The notes: a model not told the origin generated them from the sequence alone. Shown: positions 8,199 through 17,444, counted from the first letter of the stretch. The stretch is 64,000 nucleotides of DNA from Paenibacillus terrigena DSM 21567 (GCF_000374845.1 NZ_KB895412.1:806265-870264), one strand, 5' to 3'. Translations and numbers: made by a program.

Positions 8199-9002
8199 AT
8201 GCAATTATCAGAGCTGAATCCCACGCGTCCTTGGCCACTGCCTCAAGCACCGTGGATCATGTCGCAGCAATGGCGTGACCTCACCTTCATCCATTACGCG
8301 GTGGACTCGAATATGCTCCACCCGTTCATCCCGAAAGGACTTGAACTGGATACCTATAATGACCAAGCTTGGATCAGCATTGTCGTTCTTCAGGTGCATC
8401 ACCTGAGATTACGCTTCATGCCGCCCATACCGGGCATGATGGACTTCAATCAGGTCAATATTCGCACCTATGTTCGATCTAGTGAAGGCAAACCCGGGGT
8501 CTATTTCTTGCGTATCGGTGCCACTAGTCGCTTGGCTGTGTTAGGCGCTTCGACATTTATGCATATGCCGTTCATTCATGCCGATCTTCGCATCGATCCG
8601 ATGCATCCGGACAAGCTGCAATTGAGCCATCCGCCAGATCAACGTATCGACTGCAGTCTTTCGGACCATACCAAGCTGCGTCTGCATGCAACGCCGGTCT
8701 CGAGTCCTTATCCCGCGGTCACTAATCCATTAACCAAATGGCTTACAGAGCGTTACTGCCAGTATAGCGATAAACGACATCCCGTGCCGCTTCAAGCGAA
8801 AGGTGTTGTGAGCAGTGAACTGATCATCACCGACATTCAGCACTCGCCTTGGTCCGTCCAGACTGCAAAGGTGTCCGTGGAACAGAACTCACTGCTTCAG
8901 CCCTTTGGTATCGCTCTTCCTTCTTCGCCGCATCTCGCAACGCATACGAAGAAGGTGCAAGCGTATATTTGGTGGCAGCGGCCTGTGAAGCCTATACGTT
9001 AA
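8199..9002 (+). CDS. DUF2071 family protein (YqjF-like)
   Basis: About 267 residues. Features typical of DUF2071/YqjF are the opening RPWPLPQAPWIMSQQWRDL, HPFIPKGLELDT, DFNQVNIRTYV and GVYFLRIGATSRLAVLG. The family is related to acetoacetate-decarboxylase-like folds, and its function is not established. GGAGGG lies upstream of ATG 8199, with a somewhat long gap. An in-frame ATG at 8145 would add 18 residues but has no ribosome site. Confidence 0.75.
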   Translation: MQLSELNPTRPWPLPQAPWIMSQQWRDLTFIHYAVDSNMLHPFIPKGLELDTYNDQAWISIVVLQVHHLRLRFMPPIPGMMDFNQVNIRTYVRSSEGKPGVYFLRIGATSRLAVLGASTFMHMPFIHADLRIDPMHPDKLQLSHPPDQRIDCSLSDHTKLRLHATPVSSPYPAVTNPLTKWLTERYCQYSDKRHPVPLQAKGVVSSELIITDIQHSPWSVQTAKVSVEQNSLLQPFGIALPSSPHLATHTKKVQAYIWWQRPVKPIR

Positions 9003-9043
9003 CAGCAGTTCGTGCGAGGTATCGCCGCTTTATAACAAAACAT

Positions 9044-9073
9044 AACCCGCGCAGCTGCGAAGCTGCGCGGGTT
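9044..9073. terminator. Bidirectional terminator
   Basis: AACCCGCGCAGC pairs perfectly with GCTGCGCGGGTT, between the convergent YqjF-like gene and the superoxide dismutase gene. T-rich DNA follows mainly on the minus side. Confidence 0.75.
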
Positions 9074-9086
9074 GTCATCATGCCGT

Positions 9087-10232
9087 TCACCACGGCTGCC
9101 ATCTCAATTGTTTAGCTTGCTTGTAGCGGGCTGCTACCGCAGGCCAATAGACGACTTTCCACCAATTATCGATATATTTGCGGCGATTGTTCTGATACGT
9201 CAAATAATAGGCGTGCTCCCAGACGTCGACTGGGAGGAGGGGAATGTTATCCCACTGTGATAAGTTCTGGTGCTTCTCAGCTTGTAAAATCTGCGTACGA
9301 CCGCTACGAGGGCTCCAGACGAGGATCGCCCAGCCACCGCCTTCTACCTTCTCTGCTGCAGCACTGAAATGGGCCTTGAACTTCTCGAAGCTGCCATAAT
9401 CCTGGATAATTTGCTCGGCTAAGTCTCCTTCAGGCTTCCCGCCGCCTTCAGGGTTCATGATTTCCCAGAAGAGGGTATGTAGATAGTGCCCAGCACCATT
9501 AAAGGCCAACTCGCCTTCCCAATATTTAACGAGGTCGAAGTTCCCGTCTTCACGTGCATTGGCAAGTGCTAATTCTGCATGGTTAAGACCATCGACATAC
9601 GCTTGATGATGTTTATCGTGATGGATTCGCATCGTTGTCTCATCGATGTAAGGTTCAAGTGCATCGTAAGGGTAGGCGAGAGGCGGCAGTAGATGACCAC
9701 CGATAGGAACGGGCTCCGGTTGTTTGGGGGGAAGCATATCGGACCATGTCTTCATCCGGTAATCCTCTGAAGTGATGGGAGACTGGTCTGTAACTGCGGG
9801 AGCAGTGATCCCCGGATGTACCATCGGTTGCGCGGTATGGATGAAAGACTCGGTTTGTTCAATGATACGGCGTAGGGTCTGCTGCGCTGGAATATTTCGT
9901 TGAATCGCAGGGCTTGCGGCAATCACTTCGCGAAGCTGTGTGACCCATGCTAGCGAATGGGCTAGGGAAGCGTTCAATAAATGATCGACTTGTTCTTGAA
10001 GTTCGGGGGCATAGGGCTGATGGGTATGGCGAAAAGGATGGATATAGAACTGTGTATAGTGAATGGTTCGGTGCACGAGTCGTTCCCATTCGTTAAGCCA
10101 AGTGACATATTGCGGTTCAAGTGCGGGTAGCACGGAAGGAATGAAGGCCATGTTATCTTTCTCTTGTCGTTTCCATTGCAGAATTTCTTCGAGTACGCGC
10201 GCGGGCATGAGCGTACCATATACAAACAGCAT
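9087..10232 (-). CDS. Mn/Fe superoxide dismutase with long N-terminal helical extension
   Basis: A 381-residue protein. Residues from about 181 form a complete Mn/Fe-SOD: LPPLAYPYDALEPYIDE, the ligand segment MRIHHDKHHQAYVDGLN, HYLHTLFWEIMNPEGGG, and the Asp/His ligands in DVWEHAYYLTYQN. It should convert superoxide to peroxide and oxygen. The first ~165 residues are His- and Trp-rich helices (RTIHYTQFYIHPFRHTH) unlike normal SodA (about 200 residues). Bacillus SodF has a shorter extension. ATG 10232 follows GGGAGGTG. An overlapping ATG seven bases upstream is in another frame. Confidence 0.92.
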   Translation of the reverse strand: MLFVYGTLMPARVLEEILQWKRQEKDNMAFIPSVLPALEPQYVTWLNEWERLVHRTIHYTQFYIHPFRHTHQPYAPELQEQVDHLLNASLAHSLAWVTQLREVIAASPAIQRNIPAQQTLRRIIEQTESFIHTAQPMVHPGITAPAVTDQSPITSEDYRMKTWSDMLPPKQPEPVPIGGHLLPPLAYPYDALEPYIDETTMRIHHDKHHQAYVDGLNHAELALANAREDGNFDLVKYWEGELAFNGAGHYLHTLFWEIMNPEGGGKPEGDLAEQIIQDYGSFEKFKAHFSAAAEKVEGGGWAILVWSPRSGRTQILQAEKHQNLSQWDNIPLLPVDVWEHAYYLTYQNNRRKYIDNWWKVVYWPAVAARYKQAKQLRWQPW

Positions 10233-10319
10233 GTCATAAGCACCTCCCTCAGAACATCTCTATTCAAGATATTCCAAGTTGTTGATGCCTATGCCATGCT
10301 GTCAGGGTAGACTCTAAGA

Positions 10320-11303
10320 TTAAGATACGGCATTTAAGAAAGAAGCAGTTCGCTTCAAATATTCTTTGGGATGTTGACGATAGATCATCTCATGCAATGC
10401 GCCATTCGAGATCCAAACCTCGGAGTTGAGATTGCTCTGCTTCGCTGCGAGTTCCTCTGCAATTGGATAAGGAGCCTTCTCATCATTCGTTCCGTGAATG
10501 AAGAAGATCGGCATTTCATAGTTATGATTTTTCACGGCCTCATAAGGAATTTGCTGCAAGCTCGTGCCATTAATGATAGGGAATAAGGATCTTAGAATCG
10601 GCAGCGATACATCACGCGGTAGCTTCATATGTTGACTGATATTATGATACAGAGTATCCGGCTCGAGCAGGAACGTACTATCTAAGATCATTGCATCGAT
10701 GTCATCTGTCTTAAGCGCGGCTTGTAAGGCCGTGCCGGCACCCATAGAGAAGCCCCATACGACAATTTCTTGCGATCCGCGTTCCTTCGCATATTGAATG
10801 GCGCCGAGCAGTTGTTCACTTTCGATGGCGCCGCCCGTTGCGGCAAGCTTATGGGTCTTGGAGGCGAATCCGTAATCGAACATAACGACGTTGTAATTCA
10901 ATCGATGTGCGAATTGTGCGAGATCGTACATCGGTACCCACAACTCTTCGCGGTTCGCGCCATAGCCATGACTGAATACGATGGTCTTCTTCGAGTTCGC
11001 AGCGGGGATATACCAACCTTCTAAATTCGTACTGTTATCTAAAGCAGGGAATGTAATATTCTCGTAATGCAAGCGTTTGGCTTGATAGGGATTGGAAGTG
11101 ATGTCCGCAACCGTTGGATTGGACAACACCCATGCAATATATCCATGCAATGCTAGAAAGGCAAAGACGAGGAGTGTGACAAGTGATAGAGTAAGTGCGA
11201 TCATGACATGTCTCAGACGCAGACGACGATAAGGTATTGCAGGTGCAGTAGGCTGTAGAATTTCGCCTTGAAGTACAGGTTCAGTCCAAGTAGATGTCGT
11301 CAT
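10320..11303 (-). CDS. Membrane-anchored alpha/beta hydrolase
   Basis: A 327-residue protein with one transmembrane helix at about residues 35-58 and an extracytoplasmic alpha/beta-hydrolase domain. Visible are the oxyanion region FSHGYGANRE, the nucleophile elbow VWGFSMGAGTAL, a putative Asp in FFIHGTNDEKAPY, and His in NGALHEMIY. It resembles the YkaA/BAAT-type hydrolases of Bacillales. The substrate is unknown. I chose ATG 11303 because GAGGAGGTATACGCA precedes it; the frame stays open to 11384 only because it runs into the terminal repeat of an intergenic element. Confidence 0.82.
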   Translation of the reverse strand: MTTSTWTEPVLQGEILQPTAPAIPYRRLRLRHVMIALTLSLVTLLVFAFLALHGYIAWVLSNPTVADITSNPYQAKRLHYENITFPALDNSTNLEGWYIPAANSKKTIVFSHGYGANREELWVPMYDLAQFAHRLNYNVVMFDYGFASKTHKLAATGGAIESEQLLGAIQYAKERGSQEIVVWGFSMGAGTALQAALKTDDIDAMILDSTFLLEPDTLYHNISQHMKLPRDVSLPILRSLFPIINGTSLQQIPYEAVKNHNYEMPIFFIHGTNDEKAPYPIAEELAAKQSNLNSEVWISNGALHEMIYRQHPKEYLKRTASFLNAVS

Positions 11304-11359
11304 TGCGTATACCTCCTCTAGAATCTTAGATGTGAATTTATTATTGAAGCTAAGATCAG

Positions 11360-11527
11360 GTTCAAAAAGTTGACTTATCAGCACCGAGAAGGTTGCATGA
11401 ACCCGAAGAACGAGTAGCGGAGTTTAGGGATACCTAAATGAGCAACGGAGTTCGATGGGTGAATGCAAGATTCGATGCCGAGATTCTTCTTGAATAATCT
11501 TCGTGATCATAAGGCGACTTTTTGAAC
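11360..11527. repeat. 168-bp MITE-like element with 21-bp terminal inverted repeats
   Basis: The left end starts GTTCAAAAAGT and the right end is its reverse complement; 18 of 21 terminal positions pair. Inside, TTGCAT and ACCC pair with GGGT and ATGCAA, and TTTAGG pairs with CCTAAA, so the whole unit folds into one long imperfect hairpin. It has no coding capacity and no clear target-site duplication. It lies between the hydrolase and IclR genes. Confidence 0.7.
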
Positions 11528-11664
11528 TTCCTTATATAGAGATCTATGAAAGCGTTTTATAAATCTTTGGTAGTTCTATCGTATGATGAGATAGGTCTAG
11601 GGTCAATGGGTGGTCGTAATTTGTAAGGTCCTTGTAATCTACCTGTAACAGAGGTAATCTCAGC

Positions 11665-11693
11665 TTTACGAAAGAGTAGATTTTCGTTATACT
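11665..11693 (+). promoter_or_regulatory. Promoter of IclR-family gene
   Basis: -35 TTTACG and -10 TATACT are separated by 17 bases. The same hexamers and spacing occur upstream of acnA at 17445-17473. Confidence 0.75.
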
Positions 11694-11705
11694 AGATGTA
11701 ACTTT

Positions 11706-11722
11706 GTTTCATTCTATGAAAC
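11706..11722. promoter_or_regulatory. Candidate IclR-family operator
   Basis: GTTTCATTCTATGAAAC has perfect 7-bp arms around three bases and sits just after the predicted transcription start of the IclR gene, where a repressor would act on its own gene. A near copy lies in the acnA leader. Confidence 0.65.
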
Positions 11723-11744
11723 TACTTTAAGGGGGAATCCTCTC

Positions 11745-12488
11745 TTGGAAGAACGTAAATTAACGGTTCGAGCCGTCGAGCGGGCTTTAGATATACTGAT
11801 TTGCTTTACATCGGATACGGATTTGGGCTTGACGGAAATCTCCAGCAAGATCGGCTTGCATAAGAGTACCGTGCATCGGTTGTTAACGACACTGGAGGAA
11901 AAAGGATTTGTCACGCGCAATCAAGCGACGGAGAAGTACCGGCTAGGCATGCGAGTATGGGAACTTACTGCTAACTTGTCCCAAGAGGATGATCCAGCAA
12001 GTATACTGCTGCCGGAAATGGAGCGGCTGCGTGATCTCATCGGAGAGACGATCAGCTTGTACTTGCGTGATGGCAAAGAGCGCATCCGAATTCAAGCCGT
12101 ACAGAGTAATCATGCGATACGCAGGGTAGCTCCTGTGGGTATGCGTGCGCCGCTCTCGGTGGGGGCATCGAGTAAAGTATTGATTGCATATGCCAATGAG
12201 GCCATGCAAGCAGAATTAATCCAGTCATTAGACTGGACGTCTGAGACGGAGAAGGAGCACTATATCCGTCAGCTATTGGAGATTCGGGAGCAGGGCTATG
12301 CGACGAGCTTTGAAGAGCGTGAATCTGGTGCTGCAGCCCTATCTGCACCCATATTCGACAGATCTCACCATTTGGCGGCGGCCTTATCCGTCTCAGGACC
12401 TGTGAACCGCTTCTCGCTGCAGGCGATGCAGGATCAAGCGCCGCTTGTCATTGAAGCAGCGAAGCGCATGGGGAAGATGTTACGGTAG
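11745..12488 (+). CDS. IclR family transcriptional regulator
   Basis: A 247-residue protein. The N-terminal winged helix (RAVERALDILICF, then GLTEISSKIGLHKSTVHRLL) is followed by an IclR effector domain (RVAPVGMRAPLSVGASSKVL, ESGAAALSAPIFD). The family usually senses small organic acids or sugar-derived metabolites. The start is TTG after AAGGGGGAA. No catabolic genes adjoin it. A palindrome after its promoter is closely matched upstream of acnA, so self-regulation plus control of aconitase is a plausible inference. The effector is unknown. Confidence 0.92.
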   Translation: MEERKLTVRAVERALDILICFTSDTDLGLTEISSKIGLHKSTVHRLLTTLEEKGFVTRNQATEKYRLGMRVWELTANLSQEDDPASILLPEMERLRDLIGETISLYLRDGKERIRIQAVQSNHAIRRVAPVGMRAPLSVGASSKVLIAYANEAMQAELIQSLDWTSETEKEHYIRQLLEIREQGYATSFEERESGAAALSAPIFDRSHHLAAALSVSGPVNRFSLQAMQDQAPLVIEAAKRMGKMLR

Positions 12489-12519
12489 GAAGAGCGCCAA
12501 ATAGGAATGAAGAGCACTA

Positions 12520-12572
12520 AAAAAGAGCCAATATCACTGCAGTAGAGACTGCATGGTATCGGCTCTTTTTTG
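12520..12572. terminator. Bidirectional terminator between IclR and HxlR genes
   Basis: AAAAAAGAGCC and GGCTCTTTTTT close a long stem with an inner CTGCAG/CTGCA pairing. It can serve both convergent transcripts. Confidence 0.85.
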
Positions 12573-12583
12573 TCGTTCATGAT

Positions 12584-12892
12584 TCACATCCATTTTTCGC
12601 CCCAGGATTGAATTTTCTCAATAACGGGTTCTAGATCTTTACCTTTATCCGTTAGGTCATATTCGATACGAACCGGGGTCTCCGGATAGACATTTCGGAC
12701 GAGAATGCCGCAGTTCTCCAGCTCCTTGATCCGATCCGTCAGCATTTTATCGCTCATTTCCGGAATTTGCTCTTTAATTTCTTTGAATCTTCGTGGACCG
12801 CCTAACAGTACGCGAATGATTAGACCTGTCCAACGCTTGCCAAGCAGCTCAGAAGCGTGCTCGTATTTTGGACACATTTTAGAGTAATCCAT
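12584..12892 (-). CDS. HxlR family transcriptional regulator
   Basis: A 102-residue winged-helix protein. It starts MDYSKMCPKYEHASELLGKR with the near-N-terminal Cys-Pro conserved in HxlR/YodB/HypR regulators that sense electrophiles or oxidants through that Cys. The DNA-binding part includes RFKEIKEQIPEMSDKMLTDR. I use ATG 12892, preceded by AAGAGGTG, rather than the longer open frame to 12940. It is divergent from doxX-pirin, which it probably controls. Redox sensing is an inference from the Cys. Confidence 0.9.
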   Translation of the reverse strand: MDYSKMCPKYEHASELLGKRWTGLIIRVLLGGPRRFKEIKEQIPEMSDKMLTDRIKELENCGILVRNVYPETPVRIEYDLTDKGKDLEPVIEKIQSWGEKWM

Positions 12893-12996
12893 TGTAACAC
12901 CTCTTTTCCGGGCAAATGCAATGTGCAATGTCCTTGTCATAATTTTAACATATCTAATGTCAGAAAAATAGGTTATTTAAAAATATTTTTAGTTGC

Positions 12997-13026
12997 TTGA
13001 CAAAAGTTAGTTAAGGGGTGTATATT
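12997..13026 (+). promoter_or_regulatory. Promoter of doxX-pirin operon
   Basis: TTGACA and TATATT are separated by 18 bases in the intergenic region shared with the divergent HxlR gene. A-T rich half-site-like sequences (TTAGTAAGTAAC) follow, but no clean palindrome was found. Confidence 0.75.
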
Positions 13027-13076
13027 AATTTTAGTAAGTAACAAACAAAATATAAGTGTTAAGGGGAGAGTTACAC

Positions 13077-13466
13077 ATGTTAGATGTAGGTATTCTTATT
13101 ATTCGCTTGGTGATTGGTCTTTTATTTATCGGTCACGGCGCTCAGAAATTATTCGGGATGTTCGGGGGACACGGATTACGTGGTACAGCAGGATGGCTTG
13201 AATCCATTGGCATGAAGCCAGGGATGTTGATGGCACTTATGGCTGGCGGCGGCGAGCTTGTAGGCGGGTTGTTATTCGCTTCGGGGGTATGGTTAACGAT
13301 CGGCGCTGCACTCATCGTCATTACGATGCTGGTCTCGATCATTACGGTTCATGGTAAGAATGGATTGTGGATCACCGCAGGCGGTTACGAATATAATCTG
13401 GTTCTCATTGCTGTTGCTGTAGGTATCGCCTTGATCGGCGGCGGGCAATATACATTGATGAACTAA
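13077..13466 (+). CDS. DoxX family membrane protein
   Basis: A 129-residue protein with four predicted transmembrane helices. The DoxX signatures are RLVIGLLFIGHGAQKLFG, then GTAGWLESIGMKPG and GGELVGGLLFASG. DoxX proteins are linked to thiol/quinone stress in Firmicutes and are often under YodB/HxlR-type control. ATG 13077 follows AAGGGGAGAG; the open frame extends seven codons upstream without a better site. It is co-directional with the pirin gene 23 bases downstream. Confidence 0.9.
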   Translation: MLDVGILIIRLVIGLLFIGHGAQKLFGMFGGHGLRGTAGWLESIGMKPGMLMALMAGGGELVGGLLFASGVWLTIGAALIVITMLVSIITVHGKNGLWITAGGYEYNLVLIAVAVGIALIGGGQYTLMN

Positions 13467-13489
13467 TTTCATCGGAGTGAGGAGGGTCT

Positions 13490-14200
13490 ATGATGATTAA
13501 TATTTATCCAGCAGCATCACGATATACAGCCGATCACGGTTGGCTGAAGAGCAATTTCAGCTTCTCATTTGCAGATTATTATGATTCGAGTAATTTGAAT
13601 TTCGGTGCAATGCGCGTGCTGAATGATGACTTCGTTACGCCGCAAGAGGGGTTCGGTATGCACCCTCACCGTGAAATGGAGATTGTGTCTATCGTGCTAT
13701 CGGGGGAGCTTGAGCATCGGGATAATCTGGGTAATCAGGCGATTACTTCATTTGGTGAAATCCAGCGGATGTCAGCGGGGACGGGCATCTTCCATTCAGA
13801 GTTCAATGCTTCGAGCGATGAAACCTTAAATTTCTTGCAAATGTGGTTCATCCCCGATGAATCGAATCTACATCCGTCCTATGAGACTTCGAAATTCGAT
13901 GTGAGCCAAATGCGCAATCAGTTGCTGCCTGTTGTCTCAACCGAAGGTGGGGAGAACGTTGCGAAGATTCATCAAGATATGACGATCTATTTGTCTGATC
14001 TGGATGCGGGGAAATCCATTTCTCACATATCGACTGCCGATCGCAAAATCTTCGTCTTTGTCCTCGAAGGGGATGTCACCTTAAATGGTGAGGCGAAGCT
14101 TGGCACACGAGATTCTGCTCGGATTTCCGATATCACGACGCTGAAGATTGAAGCGAGTCATGATGCACGATTCATGCTCATTGATCTATGTGATCTGTAA
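13490..14200 (+). CDS. Pirin family protein
   Basis: A 236-residue two-domain cupin. The N-terminal metal-site motif GMHPHREMEIVSIVLSGELEH and the later GTGIFHSEFN give the three His and one Glu that bind iron in pirins. Some bacterial pirins (YhhW, YhaK) act as quercetinases or redox sensors; activity here is not known. GGAGGG precedes two tandem ATGs. It shares an operon with doxX, fitting a quinone or oxidant response under the adjacent HxlR regulator. Confidence 0.92.
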   Translation: MMINIYPAASRYTADHGWLKSNFSFSFADYYDSSNLNFGAMRVLNDDFVTPQEGFGMHPHREMEIVSIVLSGELEHRDNLGNQAITSFGEIQRMSAGTGIFHSEFNASSDETLNFLQMWFIPDESNLHPSYETSKFDVSQMRNQLLPVVSTEGGENVAKIHQDMTIYLSDLDAGKSISHISTADRKIFVFVLEGDVTLNGEAKLGTRDSARISDITTLKIEASHDARFMLIDLCDL

Positions 14201-14218
14201 CACGACATTAGCTCAGGC

Positions 14219-14255
14219 GCACCGCTCGTCCTTTAGGATGGGCGGTTATTCGTCT
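14219..14255 (+). terminator. Probable terminator after doxX-pirin
   Basis: ACCGCTCGTCC pairs with GGATGGGCGGT (some G-U) over a TTTA loop, followed by a short T-rich tract. Confidence 0.6.
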
Positions 14256-14363
14256 TTACATGCACGCTTCGACATTTTGTTAAATTCGTTAACATATATC
14301 TGAGCATCGCCTTTGTATACTAGAAGTACACCCATCCAATCCTCCTGAAGGGAGACGGTATAC

Positions 14364-14519
14364 ATGGAGACGTTCGGCCGCGGTTGTCTGTATATTATCA
14401 TTGGCTTCGTACTTATCTTCATACTAGCCATATTCGTTGGGGGGATTACGATCCCTTGGTTTATTCTGATCCCGCTTATTATATTCGCATTCTGGATCGC
14501 AAGCCAGAAGAATAAGTGA
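14364..14519 (+). CDS. 51-residue hydrophobic small membrane protein
   Basis: The short frame starts METFGRGCLYIIIGFV and ends WIASQKNK. It has two adjoining hydrophobic stretches separated by GGITIPW, so a two-helix hairpin membrane peptide is likely. GAAGGGAG lies about ten bases upstream of the ATG. No family is recognised. It stands alone between the pirin and aconitase genes. Coding status rests on composition and the ribosome site only. Confidence 0.5.
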   Translation: METFGRGCLYIIIGFVLIFILAIFVGGITIPWFILIPLIIFAFWIASQKNK

Positions 14520-14545
14520 CAGCGCACGAGCTGTTGGGAGAATGA

Positions 14546-14593
14546 AGAAGAGCTCCGAGATGTCCTATAAATCAGACATCTCGGAGCTCTTAA
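14546..14593. terminator. Terminator-like hairpin between small membrane protein and acnA
   Basis: GAGCTCCGAGATGTC pairs perfectly with GACATCTCGGAGCTC (15 bp). The T tracts are weak on both sides. It lies between convergent transcripts. Confidence 0.75.
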
Positions 14594-14614
14594 CATATGA
14601 TATGAGTTCGTTCT

Positions 14615-17329
14615 TTATTGGTTCGCGATCATTTGACGAAGTACCGTCTGCAAGATACCACCGTTATGGTAGTAGTCAACGTCCACCATGCTGTCTAGAC
14701 GCACGATAGCCTCAAAATCAAAGCTGCTGCCATCTTCGCGAGTCGCGATAACTTTCACCGATTGTCCTGGCTGTACCTCGTTGGACAAGCCAAGGATATC
14801 GAATGTCTCACGGCCCGTAATGCCAAGTGTCTTCCAGCTCTGTCCATCTTGGAATTGAAGCGGAAGGACGCCCATACCAACAAGGTTACTGCGGTGGATA
14901 CGCTCGAAGCTCTCAGCGATAACCGCTTTGACGCCGAGCAAGAATGTACCTTTGGCAGCCCAGTCACGGGAGCTTCCTGTACCGTATTCTTTACCTGCGA
15001 TAACGACGAGGTTCTTACCTGCATCTTGATATTTCATGGATGCATCATAGATCGACATGACTTCTTCATTCGGCAAGTAAGTCGTTACGCCGCCCTCTGT
15101 ACCCGGAGCCACTTGGTTACGAATACGGATGTTCGCGAACGTACCGCGCATCATCACTTCATGGTTACCACGACGGGAACCGTAGGAGTTGAAGTCTTCT
15201 TTCTTCACACCGTTCTCGATGAGATATTCACCTGCTGGACTGTCAGCTTTGATGTTACCTGCAGGGGAGATATGGTCCGTCGTAACGGAATCGCCCATCA
15301 ATGCAAGCACGTTCGCGCTGCTGATGTCTGTAATATCATTCAGGCTTGTGCCTAGGTTCGAGAAGAATGGCGGGTTCTGAATGTAAGTCGATTTCTCATC
15401 CCACTCATACAATTCACCTTGTGGCGCTGCAATTTGATTCCAACGCTCATTCTGTGTGAATACGTGCTCGTATTTATCACGGAACATTTGCGGTGTTAAT
15501 GCGGTTGCTACCGCTTCTTTGATTTCTTGCGATGTTGGCCAGATGTCTTTGAGGTACACTGGCTCATCGTTCTGATCGTAGCCGATCGGATCGTTCGCAA
15601 GGTCAATGTTCACCGTACCTGCTAGTGCGTAAGCAACAACTAGCGGCGGGGAAGCAAGGTAGTTCGCTTTCACTTGAGCGTGAACGCGTCCTTCGAAGTT
15701 ACGGTTACCGGAAAGAACGGCTGCAACCGTCATATCGTTATCCGCGATCGCTTGGCCCACTTCATCCGGCAATGGACCGGAGTTACCGATACAAGTCGCA
15801 CAACCATAACCTGCTACGTGGAAGCCCAGTGCTTCGAGCGATTCCAATACGCCAGCTTTTTGCAGATATTCAGTTACCACAAGGGATCCTGGTGTTAAGC
15901 TGCTCTTCACATAGCCAGGCTTCTTGAGTCCGCGCGCAACAGCTTTCTTCGCGACAAGACCTGCACCGAGCATAACGCTAGGGTTCGATGTATTCGTACA
16001 GCTCGTAATCGCTGCGATCACGACTGCACCCGCAGCCATTTCACTCTTCTCGCCATTCGGATGGGAGACAGGAACGGATTGTGCGATTTTCTCGTCGGAC
16101 AAGCCATAGCCGCCTTTATCGATTGGTGTGCGAATAATGCTGTTGAATGCTTCTTTCATGTTCGATAGCTCGACACGGTCTTGTGGACGTTTCGGTCCAG
16201 CTAAGCTTGGTACGATCGATCCTAGATCCAGCTCAATCACATCGGAGAAGATTGGATCTGGTGTCGCGTCTGTACGATACATGCCTTGCTCTTTATAGTA
16301 GCTTGCTACAAGCTCGATTTGCTCTTCTGCGCGACCTGTACTGCGCATGTAGTTCAATGTCTCATCATCGACTGGGAAGAAACCAACCGTTGCGCCGTAT
16401 TCTGGTGCCATGTTGGCAACTGTTGCACGGTCTGCAAGGCTGATGTTGGATAGACCTGGTCCGTAGAATTCTACGAATTTGCCGACAACGCCTTTCTTAC
16501 GAAGCAATTGCGTTACTGTTAACGCAAGGTCTGTCGCTGTTGCGCCTTCAGCCAAGTTACCTGTTAATTTGAAACCGATAACTTCCGGTGTAACGAAGTA
16601 GAGCGGTTGGCCGAGCATACCAGCTTCTGCTTCGATACCGCCAACACCCCAGCCAACAACGCCAAGACCGTTGATCATGGTTGTGTGGGAGTCTGTACCG
16701 ACGAGGGAGTCTGGATAGACTTCAGTCACGCCGTCAACATCTTTCGTTGCAGCTACGGATGCAAGGTACTCAAGGTTCACTTGGTGAACGATACCTGTGC
16801 CCGGAGGAACCGCGCGGAAGTTATTGAACGCCGTTTGCGCCCAGCGCAAGAAACGGTAACGTTCTTCATTACGTTCGAACTCGACATTCATATTGTACTC
16901 TAGCGCGTCGGGAGATCCGAATGCATCTACCATGACCGAGTGGTCGATAACAAGGTCAACCGGTACAAGCGGATTGATTTGTTTTGGATCCCCGCCAGCT
17001 TTTTTGACCGTATCGCGCATAGCTGCAAGGTCAACGACAACCGGAACGCCAGTAAAATCTTGCAATACAATACGTGCAGGAATGAACGGAATCTCTTTGT
17101 TGTCGTCGCGGCCTTCCGCCCAGCTCGCGATTTGCTTCACATGTTCACTTGTAATGGCTCTGCCGTCGAATTGACGTACAGCAGCTTCCAATAACACTTT
17201 AATGGAGAATGGAAGCTTGTTAATGCTGCCGATACCTTGCTCTTCAAGACCCTGAAGACTGTAGTAGCGGTAGCTTTTCCCGTTCACTTGCAGGTCGCGG
17301 GCTACGGAGTAGTGATCCTTTTTGGACAT
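14615..17329 (-). CDS. acnA: Aconitate hydratase
   Basis: A 904-residue AcnA-type aconitase of the TCA cycle, interconverting citrate and isocitrate on a 4Fe-4S cluster. Cluster ligands are in [10 protein letters not shown] and [12 protein letters not shown]; the swivel domain carries [17 protein letters not shown] use ATG 17329 ([13 protein letters not shown]), preceded by AGGAGGCGCAGC. The open frame extends 26 codons further, but across a hairpin and the operator-like palindrome. In Bacillus the homologue also binds iron-responsive RNA elements when apo; whether this one does is not seen here. Confidence 0.97.
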   Translation of the reverse strand: MSKKDHYSVARDLQVNGKSYRYYSLQGLEEQGIGSINKLPFSIKVLLEAAVRQFDGRAITSEHVKQIASWAEGRDDNKEIPFIPARIVLQDFTGVPVVVDLAAMRDTVKKAGGDPKQINPLVPVDLVIDHSVMVDAFGSPDALEYNMNVEFERNEERYRFLRWAQTAFNNFRAVPPGTGIVHQVNLEYLASVAATKDVDGVTEVYPDSLVGTDSHTTMINGLGVVGWGVGGIEAEAGMLGQPLYFVTPEVIGFKLTGNLAEGATATDLALTVTQLLRKKGVVGKFVEFYGPGLSNISLADRATVANMAPEYGATVGFFPVDDETLNYMRSTGRAEEQIELVASYYKEQGMYRTDATPDPIFSDVIELDLGSIVPSLAGPKRPQDRVELSNMKEAFNSIIRTPIDKGGYGLSDEKIAQSVPVSHPNGEKSEMAAGAVVIAAITSCTNTSNPSVMLGAGLVAKKAVARGLKKPGYVKSSLTPGSLVVTEYLQKAGVLESLEALGFHVAGYGCATCIGNSGPLPDEVGQAIADNDMTVAAVLSGNRNFEGRVHAQVKANYLASPPLVVAYALAGTVNIDLANDPIGYDQNDEPVYLKDIWPTSQEIKEAVATALTPQMFRDKYEHVFTQNERWNQIAAPQGELYEWDEKSTYIQNPPFFSNLGTSLNDITDISSANVLALMGDSVTTDHISPAGNIKADSPAGEYLIENGVKKEDFNSYGSRRGNHEVMMRGTFANIRIRNQVAPGTEGGVTTYLPNEEVMSIYDASMKYQDAGKNLVVIAGKEYGTGSSRDWAAKGTFLLGVKAVIAESFERIHRSNLVGMGVLPLQFQDGQSWKTLGITGRETFDILGLSNEVQPGQSVKVIATREDGSSFDFEAIVRLDSMVDVDYYHNGGILQTVLRQMIANQ

Positions 17330-17353
17330 GATGCTGCGCCTCCTAAATTTATT

Positions 17354-17372
17354 CTCGAAGGAGTTCCCTTCG
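17354..17372 (-). other. Leader hairpin of acnA
   Basis: TCGAAGG and CCTTCGA form a perfect 7-bp stem with a 5-base loop in the acnA 5' leader, about 25 bases upstream of the start codon. It may affect translation; this is only a structural observation. Confidence 0.4.
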
Positions 17373-17383
17373 ATCAAGAGTCC

Positions 17384-17430
17384 AATTTGAAATGATATTC
17401 GTTTCATCTAGTGAAACGCAATTTCAAATT
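17384..17430. promoter_or_regulatory. Nested palindromic operator region in acnA leader
   Basis: GTTTCATCTAGTGAAAC at 17401-17417 has 6-bp arms and closely matches the palindrome in front of the IclR gene at 11706-11722. It is enclosed by an outer inverted repeat, AATTTGAAAT at 17384 and ATTTCAAATT ending at 17430. It lies about 20-40 bases downstream of the predicted acnA transcription start. Confidence 0.6.
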
Positions 17431-17444
17431 ATTGATTTACCTTA

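Noticed and set aside
15625..17194. Several plus-strand frames of 60-100 codons opposite acnA
   Set aside because: They are shadows of a highly conserved coding gene, without ribosome sites or recognisable proteins.
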